NCBI GenBank assembly: GCA_964019425.1
Contig: OZ025800.1
Span: forward strand, 1,189,501 to 1,253,500
Direction: 5' to 3'
DNA length: 64,000 nucleotides
From: Flectonema sp. DT1601
Lineage: Eukaryota > Euglenozoa > Diplonemea > Diplonemida > Diplonemidae
The notes under the pieces were generated by a model that saw only the letters and a list, made by a program, of their open reading frames with translations, searched no databases and was not told where the DNA came from. Positions 21,584 through 33,400 of the stretch are shown one piece after another (the stretch's first letter is position 1; each line of letters opens with the position of its first letter). The position numbers were made by a program, and so were the translations under genes.

Positions 21584-23254
21584 ATGAATATATTTGTTGA
21601 GCTACCAGATGGGACTCAAGTAGAGCTTCCATCAGTTCATCCGAATTGTTCTGTAAAAGATGTGAAGGAGATGTTATCTGAGGCTGAGGGTCTTCATACT
21701 GACATTGAACTAACGTATTCTGATGAAATATTAGAAAATGATTCATCTTTATTTAGTTATGGCATCACATTTGGTGATCACATCACTGCTGGTTTATCGA
21801 AAGAACAACTGCTAAGACACAGAATTGGTATTAATAAAGTAAACCATCAAGTCTTTTCAAACTCTTTAATGTATGGCTGTGACATATGTCTTGATTTCTT
21901 TGAATTAGGATACCTCTCGCTCGGTGATGCTTTTATCCCTGATGGGCCTATTCACACACTAACACCACTTCACGTGTTGGCGTTAAGCAGACATGTTTCT
22001 CTTATGAAACAGACACTAAAAAGATACAAAGATGTGATTAATATAAATAAAATAAGAGGACTTAATCCAAGAGGAACAGTACTATACGCAGCATGCTACA
22101 GTGGAAGCGTTGAGATAGTTATAATGTTGTTGAGTATTAGTAACGTTGATGTTAACGCTGGATGTCATAACAACAATCCTTTATCATTATCGATTAGGAA
22201 ATTAAACTACGAAATAGTTGATATTTTATTATCTCATCCAAGTATTGAGTGTTTGTCTGTGGGATATAATTCTGACTTGGCTGTCGCAATTCAAACAGGC
22301 GAGATGAGAATGGTCAATCGAATCTTATCAGTTCCAAAGATTGAAACAACTCACAGCTATGTATTCGCATGCCACTTTAAGAAAATTGATATTCTCAAAG
22401 AGCTTGTCTCAGTATTAAAATTACCAATAACAACACCCACTAAGGGTTCTTCATTCCCGCTACAAGCCGCTGCTCGAAGTTGTAACATCGAAATATTTAA
22501 TTTCATAGCCGCCAGAGAAGATGTTAATTTTGATCAAATAACAGATTATGGTGAAACTGCGACTCACGCGGCGGCGGCAGCTGGATTTCTTTATGCTTTG
22601 GAAATCTTAATAAAAAAAGTAAACATAAATAGAGAATGTCACAGCGGTATGACTCCTTTAGACCACGCTGTTGCTAACGAAAAGTGGGATGCGGCAGCAC
22701 TTTTATTAAACAGCGAGAGAATAAAGATTCCTCGTAGATGTCGATTACTTCATAAATGTGTTGAGAGTGGTCATGAACGCTCTCCGTCAGTATTTGAGGT
22801 TCTTGAACTACTACTCGAGAAGGGTTCCGATCCTAATTTATATTCAGAACAAAAAAAGACTCCATTATTCGCAGCGTGTTTATATGGAAATCAAAACGCT
22901 GTTGAGACTCTGTTGTCAATCCCAGAAACTGATGTAAATCTGAGATGCCATACAGACTGGTCTCCGTTGTATATTTCTTGTGTTGCTGAGTATAAAGATA
23001 TTGTTGAGCTCCTTCTGAAGAATGAATATTTAAATATAAATCAAAAAACTGATACTGGATTCACTGCTCTTCATCTTACAGCAAGTGATCAAAGGTTCTC
23101 TTCACTGTTCAACCTGCTAATTAAAGATCAGCGGCTTTCAGTTTTAGAAACTGATAATGATGGACTTACTGCTGAGCAAGTTGCAATAAATTCCGACAAC
23201 ACTGAAGCTGCAAAGGTTTTGTCGGCTTTGAGGAATCGACTCGAACGAATTTGA
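21584..23254 (+). CDS. Ubiquitin-like domain plus ankyrin-repeat protein
   Basis: This 556-residue protein starts with a ubiquitin-like fold (about 1-75: a beta hairpin, the helix VKDVKEMLSEAEGL, then ITFGDHITAGL). It does not end in a Gly-Gly that could be conjugated. From about residue 125 to 550 there are roughly ten to twelve ankyrin repeats with recognisable TPLH/TALHLTA, LL and VDVN elements, several degenerate. No membrane segment, kinase or E3 domain is present, so it is likely a soluble adaptor. A five-codon upstream reading frame begins at 21570 and its stop overlaps this ATG. The likely acceptor AG is at 21546. A second gene here (36243) also puts a ubiquitin-like domain in front of a repeat scaffold. 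Confidence 0.85.
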   Translation: MNIFVELPDGTQVELPSVHPNCSVKDVKEMLSEAEGLHTDIELTYSDEILENDSSLFSYGITFGDHITAGLSKEQLLRHRIGINKVNHQVFSNSLMYGCDICLDFFELGYLSLGDAFIPDGPIHTLTPLHVLALSRHVSLMKQTLKRYKDVININKIRGLNPRGTVLYAACYSGSVEIVIMLLSISNVDVNAGCHNNNPLSLSIRKLNYEIVDILLSHPSIECLSVGYNSDLAVAIQTGEMRMVNRILSVPKIETTHSYVFACHFKKIDILKELVSVLKLPITTPTKGSSFPLQAAARSCNIEIFNFIAAREDVNFDQITDYGETATHAAAAAGFLYALEILIKKVNINRECHSGMTPLDHAVANEKWDAAALLLNSERIKIPRRCRLLHKCVESGHERSPSVFEVLELLLEKGSDPNLYSEQKKTPLFAACLYGNQNAVETLLSIPETDVNLRCHTDWSPLYISCVAEYKDIVELLLKNEYLNINQKTDTGFTALHLTASDQRFSSLFNLLIKDQRLSVLETDNDGLTAEQVAINSDNTEAAKVLSALRNRLERI

Positions 23255-23404
23255 ACTTTGCGTCTCTAGCCTTTATTACGTTTTTTCGTATTATTTAAAA
23301 AAAAATTTTGAATTAAAACTACTGACTAGTACGTTTTAGTGTTGACTAACGGTGGCATGAATTTATTTTTTTAAAATTATATTTTCAAAAACAGATCATC
23401 AATT

Positions 23405-24799
23405 ATGAATTATTTTGATGAACCACCTGTGGGGTCATTTAATAATGTTGGAGTTCCAACTCGAAGTGTAGAAACAATGCAGGGCTATGACATTGATAAA
23501 GATCCAACAGCAGCAGGAGCTCATCCAATTGACTTAAAGTCTGGACCTCCAGAAATAGCAGCGAGTGGTATGGTTGATGTCATTAGAAATAAATTACACG
23601 ATGTCAGAAGTAATGTTTTAGCGGATATGCAAGACGCTGAAAAATCACTTATGAGGGATATTGAAGTAGCCGGGTCAGTGATCGATACGAATACTGATAA
23701 TTACCCACAAAGACGTACTCGATTTCAAGCATCATCACCAAGCAGACTCATTGACGGAATATCAATATGTGATGTTTGTGGTCTTAAAAGAGACGAGGCT
23801 TCATTTTGTCCGATAACTGGTAATCTTCATCGAACTACAACTTCTCGTTTTGAAGAAGTTAGAAGATCGTTATTAAGAGACGCTGACCAACCAGCGAAAG
23901 ATTTCGGAACTCAAACATTCGCACAACCAGACACAATGGGAACAACAAATAATTATGGAATTCAACTGAATGTTGGAGGGTATTGTTTAGTAAGAACAGA
24001 AACAGAAGTTCGCAAACAGTGCTCATCAGGAACAGCAATATGGCATGACGCCATGGCAAAGTATTGTAATGGTGCTGCAGTAGGTCGAATAGTCTTTGCG
24101 AAACCAAACTGCAGCACTGCTGACGTTACATTTCCTGACAAAGCATCATGGCTGTTCCCTGTGGGTGCGCTCACTCCTTATAAAATACCAACTTCTTTAG
24201 ATCAAATGACTTCATTTCCTGCTCGAGAAGATCCTCTTGAAGATCCGCACGATAATTATTTCATCGAATCACTGCAGCAGTCCCTTCGAGAACGTGACAT
24301 TCTAAACAGAATTTCTGAACTCCGCATGCAATACACAGAACGCTATATTATAATTTATAAAGAAGAAAAGACTGCTAGAAAGCAGTTGATGTTAGCATTC
24401 AATGAGTTGGGACAAATAGTTCAGTTGGAGAGTCAAGCTGTTCCTACTCATCGACCTTTCAATTATAATTATCCACAGATGGCTAGAGTAGAACCCGCTG
24501 GGCCTGTTCCTGTTGCAAGACACACGAGAAATCCATTTACTGACCTGACTGATAACTATTCGAGGCTACCTCCTGCAGCCACAAATGCTAATGAAGATGC
24601 TTGGAAGGTGGTGGGTGTAACTGATGGAGGACATTATATATTCAAAGAAAGCTCTCCTGGAACTTCCTTTCCGGCTCAACGATCTCAATTAGCTCAAGAT
24701 GAACCCTCTTCTCGATATGCTGCTCTCGAACAGAAACATGACCGCCAGGAACGTCACTTTATTCCGAAAACTCTGCAAAACAAAGAATCGATGCTTTAA
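23405..24799 (+). CDS. Unknown protein with Cys cluster and SH3-like (MIB/HERC2-type) domain
   Basis: This 464-residue protein has no full-length family that I recognise. Near residues 121-137, ICDVCG and SFCP with a following His could bind zinc. About residues 185-260 resemble the SH3-like repeat found in Mind bomb and many protist proteins: VGGYCLVRTETEVRKQC, then AVGRIVF, then DVTFPDKASWLFPVGAL. A helical, charged stretch (about 280-345) may be coiled coil, and the C-terminal third is Pro/Arg-rich and probably disordered. A related SH3-like block occurs in the SHIPPO protein at 45564, so an axonemal role is possible but unproven. The ATG lies 10 bases after an AG at 23394. Confidence 0.75.
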   Translation: MNYFDEPPVGSFNNVGVPTRSVETMQGYDIDKDPTAAGAHPIDLKSGPPEIAASGMVDVIRNKLHDVRSNVLADMQDAEKSLMRDIEVAGSVIDTNTDNYPQRRTRFQASSPSRLIDGISICDVCGLKRDEASFCPITGNLHRTTTSRFEEVRRSLLRDADQPAKDFGTQTFAQPDTMGTTNNYGIQLNVGGYCLVRTETEVRKQCSSGTAIWHDAMAKYCNGAAVGRIVFAKPNCSTADVTFPDKASWLFPVGALTPYKIPTSLDQMTSFPAREDPLEDPHDNYFIESLQQSLRERDILNRISELRMQYTERYIIIYKEEKTARKQLMLAFNELGQIVQLESQAVPTHRPFNYNYPQMARVEPAGPVPVARHTRNPFTDLTDNYSRLPPAATNANEDAWKVVGVTDGGHYIFKESSPGTSFPAQRSQLAQDEPSSRYAALEQKHDRQERHFIPKTLQNKESML

Positions 24800-25037
24800 G
24801 ATGTTATCCCTCTTCTGTTTTGGGATTAAAGAAAATATTGAAAAGCTTATTTTGTTTTTTTTGTAAATTTGTTTTGGTTTCTTTTTATCACCAATTGCAA
24901 TATTCTCTTCCTTAGAAATATCTCACTTTAGAATTCTTTAGTTTTGTTTACTTTAAGTACATGTCAAGGCATTAATAACAATTAGGAAGTCGATTCATAT
25001 TTTTAGTTCTTCTCAAAACAGTCAATCCTCCTCCCCA

Positions 25038-28000
25038 ATGGCGAGGACGGTTCCCAGGATTAATTCGTTAGATAAATATCCTTATGTTAATATTTTTCGA
25101 TTACCTGCCTTCGATGTGGATCGAAACCTGCTTCTAAAAGGAGACGTCAATCAAGTAACAGATCCCGAAATCCATCGTCGAGTGTGGAATGTAATTGGAG
25201 ATATTCCTGTTAACAATTGCTTAACTTTTCCAAAAGAAGGAGCAATGCAGTTGCCAGGTAGGTTTTTATACATTTTAGCAAAGGCCAGAGGAAAGGCATA
25301 TTTCATACACGTTGAGGTAACAGCAGACAGAGGTCCAAGTGTACGAATTAGCATCAGCAACACCTACAAAGAAAATATCCCTGGAGTAGTTGGAAGCAGC
25401 GCGATGACTAATATAAAATTAAAGACTCCACAATTGAATCGTTGGGGAGTGATAGCCATTGACGTAGAGCAGACTTTATCATCACATCTGCCGAATAGAT
25501 TATTCAAAAACATAAAATCAATAAATGTATGTGCTGCTATAAGTGTAAGAGCAATGATTTCTTCAAGTTTAGTTTACAAAGAAGACTCACTACCTCAAGA
25601 GGCATGTCTTCCTATTATTGATAAAAAACTTTGGATAGACACATACGACTGGTATTGGATACACGAACCTTCTTTAGATGACCCTGCGCAGCGAGCAGAA
25701 CGACCTCGTAATCCTCTCGTTCTTTCTGTGAATTATGCTTCTCCTAATAGAAGTATTGTATCGTCTGGGTCTTTAAAAAATGATCAATCGGTTATGAACA
25801 TCAGCAGGAGTCCGTTACGACTTGCTACCCTTCGTAGTGTTCAACATGTTAACAATCAAGGTAATGTTCTTATGGGAAGAGGAAAGACTGCCATGTGGAC
25901 TTCAGGGAGGATTATCGTTCAGCAGAATACTGAAACTGGAGAACAACAATACCTCATAGGTCATAAAAATAGTATTTCTCAACTATTCTCTGACATCAAC
26001 AGAAAACTTCTCGGATCGTTTCAAAACGGACCTCCACAAATAAGACTTTGGAATCTCTCTGAACAACGTCAACTAGGAACAGCATTAAACCTGAAAGATC
26101 ATTTAAGTGAAGTTACGACTGCCTGTATATCTGATGAGGTGCACACAATGCTTGTTGCTGGGACAAGTGATAAAAAGAAAAGTGGATTATTACTTTATGA
26201 TTGCAGCAATCCTTCAAAAGTTAAATTATCCTTAAAATACAACAGCTCTACTGATTCAGCAGTCATAGTACAGGCTGCATTCGTTCCAATGACATCGAGT
26301 GATGGATGTAAATTCTGCACCTGCGACAACGGTCCTTCAATAAAGTTCTGGAGAGTAAAAGGAAATCAACTTCGTTACTTTCCTTATCACGACAAGAGTC
26401 GTTCTCATAACTTTAATTGTATCGCATTTGATCCTGATTTAAAAAGACACGCTTATGCAGCTGTTACACTTTATGCTGGGACTGTTGAAGGTTTTGTTCA
26501 TATTATTAACTACGAGACTAACACTACAGCTTACGTAGCACAAGCTCATTACAATCCAATCACAGGAATATCTCCTTCTGGAGGTGTGTGTGCGACATCT
26601 GATTCGGAAGGTTTCTTTAAAGTTTGGCCTCTTGATATGTCATCTAGTCATATTGAAACACAGTTAGATGCTTCAATAGTAAGTATCAGTCAAAGTAGAA
26701 CTGGTCTACATACGGTTTGTTTGACATCACTCGGAAAGATTTGTGTTGTTGATTTCGCTCTTCGCAGTTTACTTAAAATTCTTGATTCACATCAAGGATC
26801 AATTAATTCTTGTGTTCATCATGGAAGTAGATCTTTATTAGCTACTTCATCAACTGATGGTTGGATTAGAGTTTGGGATGAGGACCTTGTTGGGACCTGT
26901 GCTGTTCATTTTGATTGTTCTCTTCTTCCTTCATTATTTGGAAAGGGTAATTCCATCAGCATAGATACCATTGTGGGACAGCATTCGAAGAATCAAAATA
27001 TTATTTCTGGTCAGTTGAAATCACCTTCTAAGAACGATAAGATGCCTCTCTGTTTAGCGTGGTCTAAAGATGTTAACTCAGCAGTGTTAGCATGCGGTTA
27101 TTCCAGAGGATCAGTTCGTATCTTTGATGTTGATCATCGATGTGTGATGACTTCATACAGCACTCACTCTCACGATGTACTTCAAGTTCTGTACACATCA
27201 AATAAGAAATGGTTGGCTACGATGGATTGTTTGCAAATCTGTTTTGCCGACACTCGACACAACTACCACGTCTCACGAGTAGTTCGATTTAACGAATCGA
27301 TTCCGAATGTGAAATTAAAAGAATCAGTTAGTGGAGAAGTGTTAGGAATTATTGGAGCCAGTGAAAGTAAAATTCATTTATTCAACTGCGAGTATGGATT
27401 AGAGTTAGGTTATATTCAAGATCACGAATCAGATGCTGGTTCTGCGTGTTGTATATTAAACATCGCTTTCGGAGAAGGTGATCTTTTAGCAGCTGCGACA
27501 AGTGAAGGTCATGTTACTCAGTGGCGGCTACCATCACCGATGCCACCACCACCTCCACCTGAAGATACCGATTTCGGTATCAGTTCACCACTTCTTCCGG
27601 CTACTAAGTTGTCGAAAACAGGTGCTGGAACATTTGGGGGATCTGTTTTGGAATTATCTCCCGAACATAATTTTATTATATCAAATCACGCTACCAAATC
27701 AAATATCATTTCAGTTGCTGAGTTTCCATTGCATGAGGGAACCCAATCTCCTGAAGTTATAAAAAACTTTTCTTATCCTCATTCTCGTAACTTCACACAA
27801 GCAGTCTGGACGCCTGACTCAAAAACACTCATAACTACTGATGAGGGAGGTTGCTTTGCTGTGTGGGAATTTGACAACGAAGCTCGAGAAGATGTGGATG
27901 AGCACAGCGTGACTCAGAATTATGATATTCCACACACAGTAGCAGAGTCAACTGGTGGAGTAAGCAGCAGGTTATTTAATAAAAATACTTTACCACACCA

Positions 28001-30029
28001 ACCTAGACCAGAGACAAACAGCATCCCTGTTTCAGATCCTGATGAACTTGGATTATACTTGTCGGGGTCACTACTTAGGAATGTAGAAACTGTCGAGTCA
28101 GCTGTCAGGGGAGATAATTTAACTTTCTCTGTCTGTGGAGGAGTAGTATCAAGCTCTGAACATGTGTTAATGAATAATGGATTCGTTACTACGATGTCGT
28201 TATCTAATAATCAAAAGTATATTGCTGTTGGTGTTTATCACAGAACAGATCCTGCGCGTGTTATTATTTGGGATCTGAACAACACAACCTGTGCGGGTGT
28301 CTTACCACTTCAAGAAGCTCGTTATGTTCAGGATATTAGTTGGTGTTCTTCTGATGAGAAAATCTTAATCATCTGTCAAGATCGATTCTTGGTGGCAGCG
28401 ATTTCTTCTCAATCAATCGTTTACGCGTCTGCCAAAGTGCACGGAACACTCCTTCAAGGGATATTCTTAAATGAGAGTGGGAACACTGTTGTAGTTTGTG
28501 CAGATAGCGGTCTGTTGGTAGACACAATTCAGAATTCGAGTTCTCAAACACATCAAACAATTGGACTTCAGTGTTTGACCATCGCGCAGTACTTTGATAC
28601 TAATTTAGGAATGTCACGTACTAATTTAATTATATCAGGTGGTTGTGATGGATATTTATTGCTTTGGATTATTGATGAACAGCGTCCTAAGGCTGCTCGT
28701 ATTGTAGCAAAGCATCAGCCGTCTAGTAATCGTTTTGCTTCAATCTCTGGAGTTTCGTTTATGTCGAAATCTAACACTGCTGTGTGTACAACTCAACAGG
28801 GAAGTGTTCTTGTTGTTGAAATCTCAGCTGAAACTCCTTCAGTTCGATTCCGTTTCACGACACTTAGGGAAGTGCAAATTCCAGGAAATTGTTCAAGAAC
28901 ATCACCTTGTCTGAGACAACGTCGTAGTGGTTGTCAAGTTAGTGTGTTTACTGACTACGGAGGCACAGTTGAGTTAGACTTGTCGTATCAACCGGAATTA
29001 GTTTGTTCATCGAGTGTTGTTACTTCAGAGATCTCATCTTCATTATTTGAGTCTTGTGGTGAGTTATTCTTATCTGATACAGAACACCTCATAACTGTTG
29101 CTGCGAGTAATGGATTTATTGGTGTGTGGCATCGAGCAAGTAACACACTTATCACATCTGTTGGAGATATCTTCGAAATTATGGGTCCCATGGCACCTGT
29201 TACTGGAACCACTATCACTCAAATTCTAACCCACGAGAAGCTTGGAATCCTTATTAGTGATTCTGAAGGATATCTGTCTGTAGTTGGAATGATTCCTGCG
29301 ACTACGGGGGGAATTGAACTTCAGCTAAAACACAAATTTAAAGTTTCACAATACGGACTTACGGATATCATTTGGGCAGGCAATTACGAACTCGCTAATA
29401 TGTTTGCGTGCGATGCTAACGATAATGTGATAAAGTTATCTTGTAAACATTTAGTATCTCAACAAGGACGATCTCAAAGTGGTATTGAGTCTGAGGTACT
29501 TCTGAAAAGTACAAAACAATCAGGTAGATCTAAAGCAGGTGTTCAGTACAGCGGAAAACTTGACCAGGCAGCTTTAAACAGCAGCATCGTTTTACATAAG
29601 AAAGATCAAACTATTGATGTGTTTGAGTATGATGAGAAGAAACTTTCAGTTTTGCGGACGTTTGTTCCACCGACGGAGTGTTTTGACACTTGTCTAACCC
29701 CAAGTGGTTCGCATGTTGTGTATCTCGTTTCCGCGACTCTCGTTTTTTTCGATTTTCGGGGCATAGCGATCTCTCGTACTATCGATCTTCACAAACCCTG
29801 TTTTCGATCTTTTAAAATATCTCGAGACGAAGTTTTTATTTCGTTACTTTCTCCTTCTTGTAGCACCATCACACTTTGTGACTTTGATTATGGAACAATG
29901 CAAGACATTGATGGCCATGTGAATACTCCATTAAAGTGTGGATTCACTTCAGATTGTAAAAACTTCTATTCCATTAGTAGAGAAGGAGGAGCAGAGTTAT
30001 TCAAATGGGATGTGAAGGTCCTGGAGTGA
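25038..30029 (+). CDS. WDR90: WDR90/POC16-like centriolar protein (CFA20 domain plus WD40 repeats)
   Basis: This intact 1,663-residue protein pairs an N-terminal CFA20-type domain (about 1-190; note RWGVIAIDVEQ and the VCAAISVRAM segment) with many WD40 repeats over the rest of its length (for example LLATSSTDGWIRVWDED and LIISGGCDGYLLLWIID). That pairing and length are those of WDR90, called POC16 in Chlamydomonas, which sits on the centriole wall and links microtubule triplets to the inner scaffold. A Pro-rich loop (PMPPPPPPED, about residue 835) lies between WD blocks. The presence of this gene implies a cell that builds centrioles or basal bodies. The ATG lies 16 bases after an AG at 25021. 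The assignment rests on domain architecture rather than on alignment. Confidence 0.88.
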   Translation: MARTVPRINSLDKYPYVNIFRLPAFDVDRNLLLKGDVNQVTDPEIHRRVWNVIGDIPVNNCLTFPKEGAMQLPGRFLYILAKARGKAYFIHVEVTADRGPSVRISISNTYKENIPGVVGSSAMTNIKLKTPQLNRWGVIAIDVEQTLSSHLPNRLFKNIKSINVCAAISVRAMISSSLVYKEDSLPQEACLPIIDKKLWIDTYDWYWIHEPSLDDPAQRAERPRNPLVLSVNYASPNRSIVSSGSLKNDQSVMNISRSPLRLATLRSVQHVNNQGNVLMGRGKTAMWTSGRIIVQQNTETGEQQYLIGHKNSISQLFSDINRKLLGSFQNGPPQIRLWNLSEQRQLGTALNLKDHLSEVTTACISDEVHTMLVAGTSDKKKSGLLLYDCSNPSKVKLSLKYNSSTDSAVIVQAAFVPMTSSDGCKFCTCDNGPSIKFWRVKGNQLRYFPYHDKSRSHNFNCIAFDPDLKRHAYAAVTLYAGTVEGFVHIINYETNTTAYVAQAHYNPITGISPSGGVCATSDSEGFFKVWPLDMSSSHIETQLDASIVSISQSRTGLHTVCLTSLGKICVVDFALRSLLKILDSHQGSINSCVHHGSRSLLATSSTDGWIRVWDEDLVGTCAVHFDCSLLPSLFGKGNSISIDTIVGQHSKNQNIISGQLKSPSKNDKMPLCLAWSKDVNSAVLACGYSRGSVRIFDVDHRCVMTSYSTHSHDVLQVLYTSNKKWLATMDCLQICFADTRHNYHVSRVVRFNESIPNVKLKESVSGEVLGIIGASESKIHLFNCEYGLELGYIQDHESDAGSACCILNIAFGEGDLLAAATSEGHVTQWRLPSPMPPPPPPEDTDFGISSPLLPATKLSKTGAGTFGGSVLELSPEHNFIISNHATKSNIISVAEFPLHEGTQSPEVIKNFSYPHSRNFTQAVWTPDSKTLITTDEGGCFAVWEFDNEAREDVDEHSVTQNYDIPHTVAESTGGVSSRLFNKNTLPHQPRPETNSIPVSDPDELGLYLSGSLLRNVETVESAVRGDNLTFSVCGGVVSSSEHVLMNNGFVTTMSLSNNQKYIAVGVYHRTDPARVIIWDLNNTTCAGVLPLQEARYVQDISWCSSDEKILIICQDRFLVAAISSQSIVYASAKVHGTLLQGIFLNESGNTVVVCADSGLLVDTIQNSSSQTHQTIGLQCLTIAQYFDTNLGMSRTNLIISGGCDGYLLLWIIDEQRPKAARIVAKHQPSSNRFASISGVSFMSKSNTAVCTTQQGSVLVVEISAETPSVRFRFTTLREVQIPGNCSRTSPCLRQRRSGCQVSVFTDYGGTVELDLSYQPELVCSSSVVTSEISSSLFESCGELFLSDTEHLITVAASNGFIGVWHRASNTLITSVGDIFEIMGPMAPVTGTTITQILTHEKLGILISDSEGYLSVVGMIPATTGGIELQLKHKFKVSQYGLTDIIWAGNYELANMFACDANDNVIKLSCKHLVSQQGRSQSGIESEVLLKSTKQSGRSKAGVQYSGKLDQAALNSSIVLHKKDQTIDVFEYDEKKLSVLRTFVPPTECFDTCLTPSGSHVVYLVSATLVFFDFRGIAISRTIDLHKPCFRSFKISRDEVFISLLSPSCSTITLCDFDYGTMQDIDGHVNTPLKCGFTSDCKNFYSISREGGAELFKWDVKVLE

Positions 30030-30413
30030 ATCTTAACTTCCTTTTTTAGTTTTTTTCTTTTTTTATAGATTTAGTATTCATAGATTACATACACACTAAA
30101 AAAAAAAAAAAAAGGGTTTTCTTTTATGTATTTTTCTTTTTAATAATCTTCCTCGTTGCTGCCGTGCAAAACAGGAAACCATCCCCTCATAGATTCCCTT
30201 TTCCATCTTATAAGAACTGCATAACATACTAACAGCGAGCAGAGATCTCTCTGTTTAATAGCTAAAAATATTCGTTTTTTTATAACCGACGTAGTAATTA
30301 TAATTAATTGACATCTCTGTTTCAGGTGCGCAGTATGGACGATTTAAAGTAAACTTCCCCACACTTTTTTAGTGTTAAAATGTTTTTATTTATATTTCAT
30401 ATTTCTCAACCAG
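30030..30413. other. Intergenic stretch
   Basis: About 380 bp, AT-rich, with an A run near 30099-30113. No gene is visible. It ends with a pyrimidine-rich tract and AG at 30413 (or 30417). Confidence 0.6.
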
Positions 30414-30426
30414 CCAGACCGTACCA

Positions 30427-33400
30427 ATGCCGAGAAAGAAAAAGTACGTCCAACCGCTCGAACTCCACGCGTATTGTAGAATTGTAAAAGTAACTCAAAT
30501 AGCTGGCTTATTGAAGGAGGTTAGGAGAATCAAAAAGGGTATAAAGTGCGCAGTTTCTAAAATAGTATGGCACGTCTACTATTGCAGAGTTGATGAGGAA
30601 GCGAAGGACCTGATGCAGACAAGAGTAGCTAAGGAAGGAGGGAAGTTCATTCGCAATCTCATTGAAATGAAAGAGAGTGGTGGTAGACAGCAGGATAATT
30701 TTGTTTCTACGCTCTCTCTCGACTTGTGGGAAATGCAATTCAAGAAATGTGAAATTGTTATACTCGACAATGACACTGACGGAGGGCTGAGTGTTCACGT
30801 TGATACTTTTCTGAGTGGGTGTTCGAACCACCGCATTCACATCGTCTCTGAACACCCCTGGGACGCAGAGCTTGTGAAGTATCAAAAGCAAGAGATGACT
30901 CCACCGAAAGTTATTTTTCACAAAATTCAAACATCTTTATCCAATTCATCAAAGAATGATGGATTTAATATGGTTTTGTTTAAAAGAAAATTGCTTGGTA
31001 AGAATGTGCAAAAGCTTCCCGCTTTCAAGAAACTTCCAACAGTACTTCCCCTCATTGATAGCAATCAAATTGTTATAATAACAGGCGGCACTGGATGTGG
31101 TAAAAGTTCAATTATTCCAAGTGCTCTCCGAATAGCACAGTTAGCTAAGAATATAGAAGTGAATATCGCAGTTGCACAGCCGAGAAGATTAGCAGCGATA
31201 CAACTTTGCGATAGAGTGAAAGAGTTAACGAATGGTGTTAATGAAATATTTTATTCAGAAACTAGTTATCGAATTGGTTTTGATAATCAAACAACTGCTA
31301 ACACTACTTTAGAATATTGTACTTATGGATGCCTACGTAATATGATTCTTCGATCAAACACTTTAGAAGGCTACACTCACGTATTCCTAGACGAAATTCA
31401 CGAGCGAAGCATCGACATAGATCTGGTCAGATCAATGCTACTTCCAGCTGTACGTGATAACCATATTAAGTTAGTTATTATGAGTGCTACTTGTAGTGTC
31501 AATCCAATGCTCAGACATTTCAGAGATCAGGGAATCTCTGAGGACAACATCGCAACAATCGATTTGACTGAGTCAGAAAATAATAAATATAAAGTTCAAG
31601 AAGTATATTTAAGTGAAATCATGTCTGAGATAACACAACGTCCTCGTAATTACTTTGAAACTGCTCCAATTGAGGGAATGACGTCGCTTGTGAATATGGA
31701 AGCACCGCTTGTTAAGAAATGTATTTTTGAAACTCTTGAGTATGAACTTTCTTATGAATGTCAATTTAAACAACTTGTTGACGATTATCTTGGAGACGCT
31801 CACGGGATTTATGGTGAATTCTTACAGTTTTATTCAATATTTACTATTAGTGATTTGGTTAATCAAAACATCCAAAACACTCTGGAGTCATCAAACATAT
31901 TAAAGCTTCTGAGAGCTTCAAGCAATCTCGCTAGAAGTGACATGTGTGGAGGAAGGTTACACGAGACGATATTAAATAAAACCTTTGACATCAGACTGAA
32001 TGAACACGGAATAGTAACAACAAATGGAAGTCTGTCTTCTTACTTGAAAGGCATCTCTGATAGGATAGAAGACTTGTTACCTAATGATGAAAGGATCAGA
32101 CTAGCTCTTTTATTACTGGAAACTCTAATAATACGAGGTAATGATAAAGGGATTATTGTCTTCCTTCCTGGGTATGCAGAGATTCAACGACTTCGATCTG
32201 AATTATTAGAAAAGATCAGATCTCAAATTGAAGTTTATGTTCTTCATTCTAATGTACCTGTTGATGTGCAGGATAGGGTGAAGGAAAAAACTAATAAAAT
32301 AAAAATAATTTTATCGACAAACAGCGGAGAGTCAAGTCTCACAATCCCAGATGTCAGTGCGGTGATTGACTGCTGCTTGGGTCGGTACGCTATTGATAGT
32401 TTTAGTGTTCAAACAATGCAGGTTAATAGAGATGCGGCAAACCAACGTCGTGGAAGAACAGGTCGAACATGTAATGGAAAGGTTTACAGATTGATTACTG
32501 AGTGGGAGTGGTCTTGCATGTCTCAGTTTCGTCAACCTGAACTCCTCGTTAAAGGACTTTCTGTCCCATTGCGACAACTCCTTGCAGCCTCACAAACAGT
32601 CACTGAAACCCAACGTGATGAAATCGTATCTAGTTTGATAACCAGCTGTTATCATAATCCGATTACTTGTCAAAATAGAATTATTGAGAAAGCCTGTCTG
32701 ATGCTTTTAAAACAGGGAGCTCTATCTGTCTCAAACCCGACAATTAATTCACTCGAAGAATTTAGAAATACCTTATCCCTTCCTGTAATTAATAATAATA
32801 GAGATTTATGGCTTCGTGCTTGGGAGGGAGAGTCTATTTGCCTTGACTTTTTAATTAAAGTGGCCAGTTGCAATCAGAGTCCTGATGCCCGTATCAGGAA
32901 CCCTCCTTGTGCGTTAGTTTCAGAGGGGCTTTCCTATTTCATAAGAAATAACAATACTACGGCAGACTTACTGTTAGCCATCGCTGCTTTAAGAACTCTA
33001 CTTGCTGGGACTTGGGAAGATCCAGAAGCAGATGTGAAGAAGTCAATCAGATCAATCCTTCGAGAAGGACAACATCAGTTTACTTCAGATGTGGTATCAG
33101 AAGTCATTGAGTTCAGTGCAGCGTTGGAAAATCGAGTCTTGTCGGTGGATACCAGCACGCCGTTGAAGTGCTATTTTTTGACTCCTTTGGGATTACTTCA
33201 AACAAAAATTCAAATGGACTGGCAGTGGGCGAAGTTTCTCACAATCGCGGCAAAATTTGGTGTTGCAACAGAGGCGTGCATGGCAGCGGTGTTCTGCGAC
33301 ACAAACAGAAATTTTGCTTCCACAAGTCAACAGTCGATGAAGTATTCACAGTTTAGCTCGGGAACAAACTCTTCTTGTGTGATTGCTGTGGAAATTGTTC

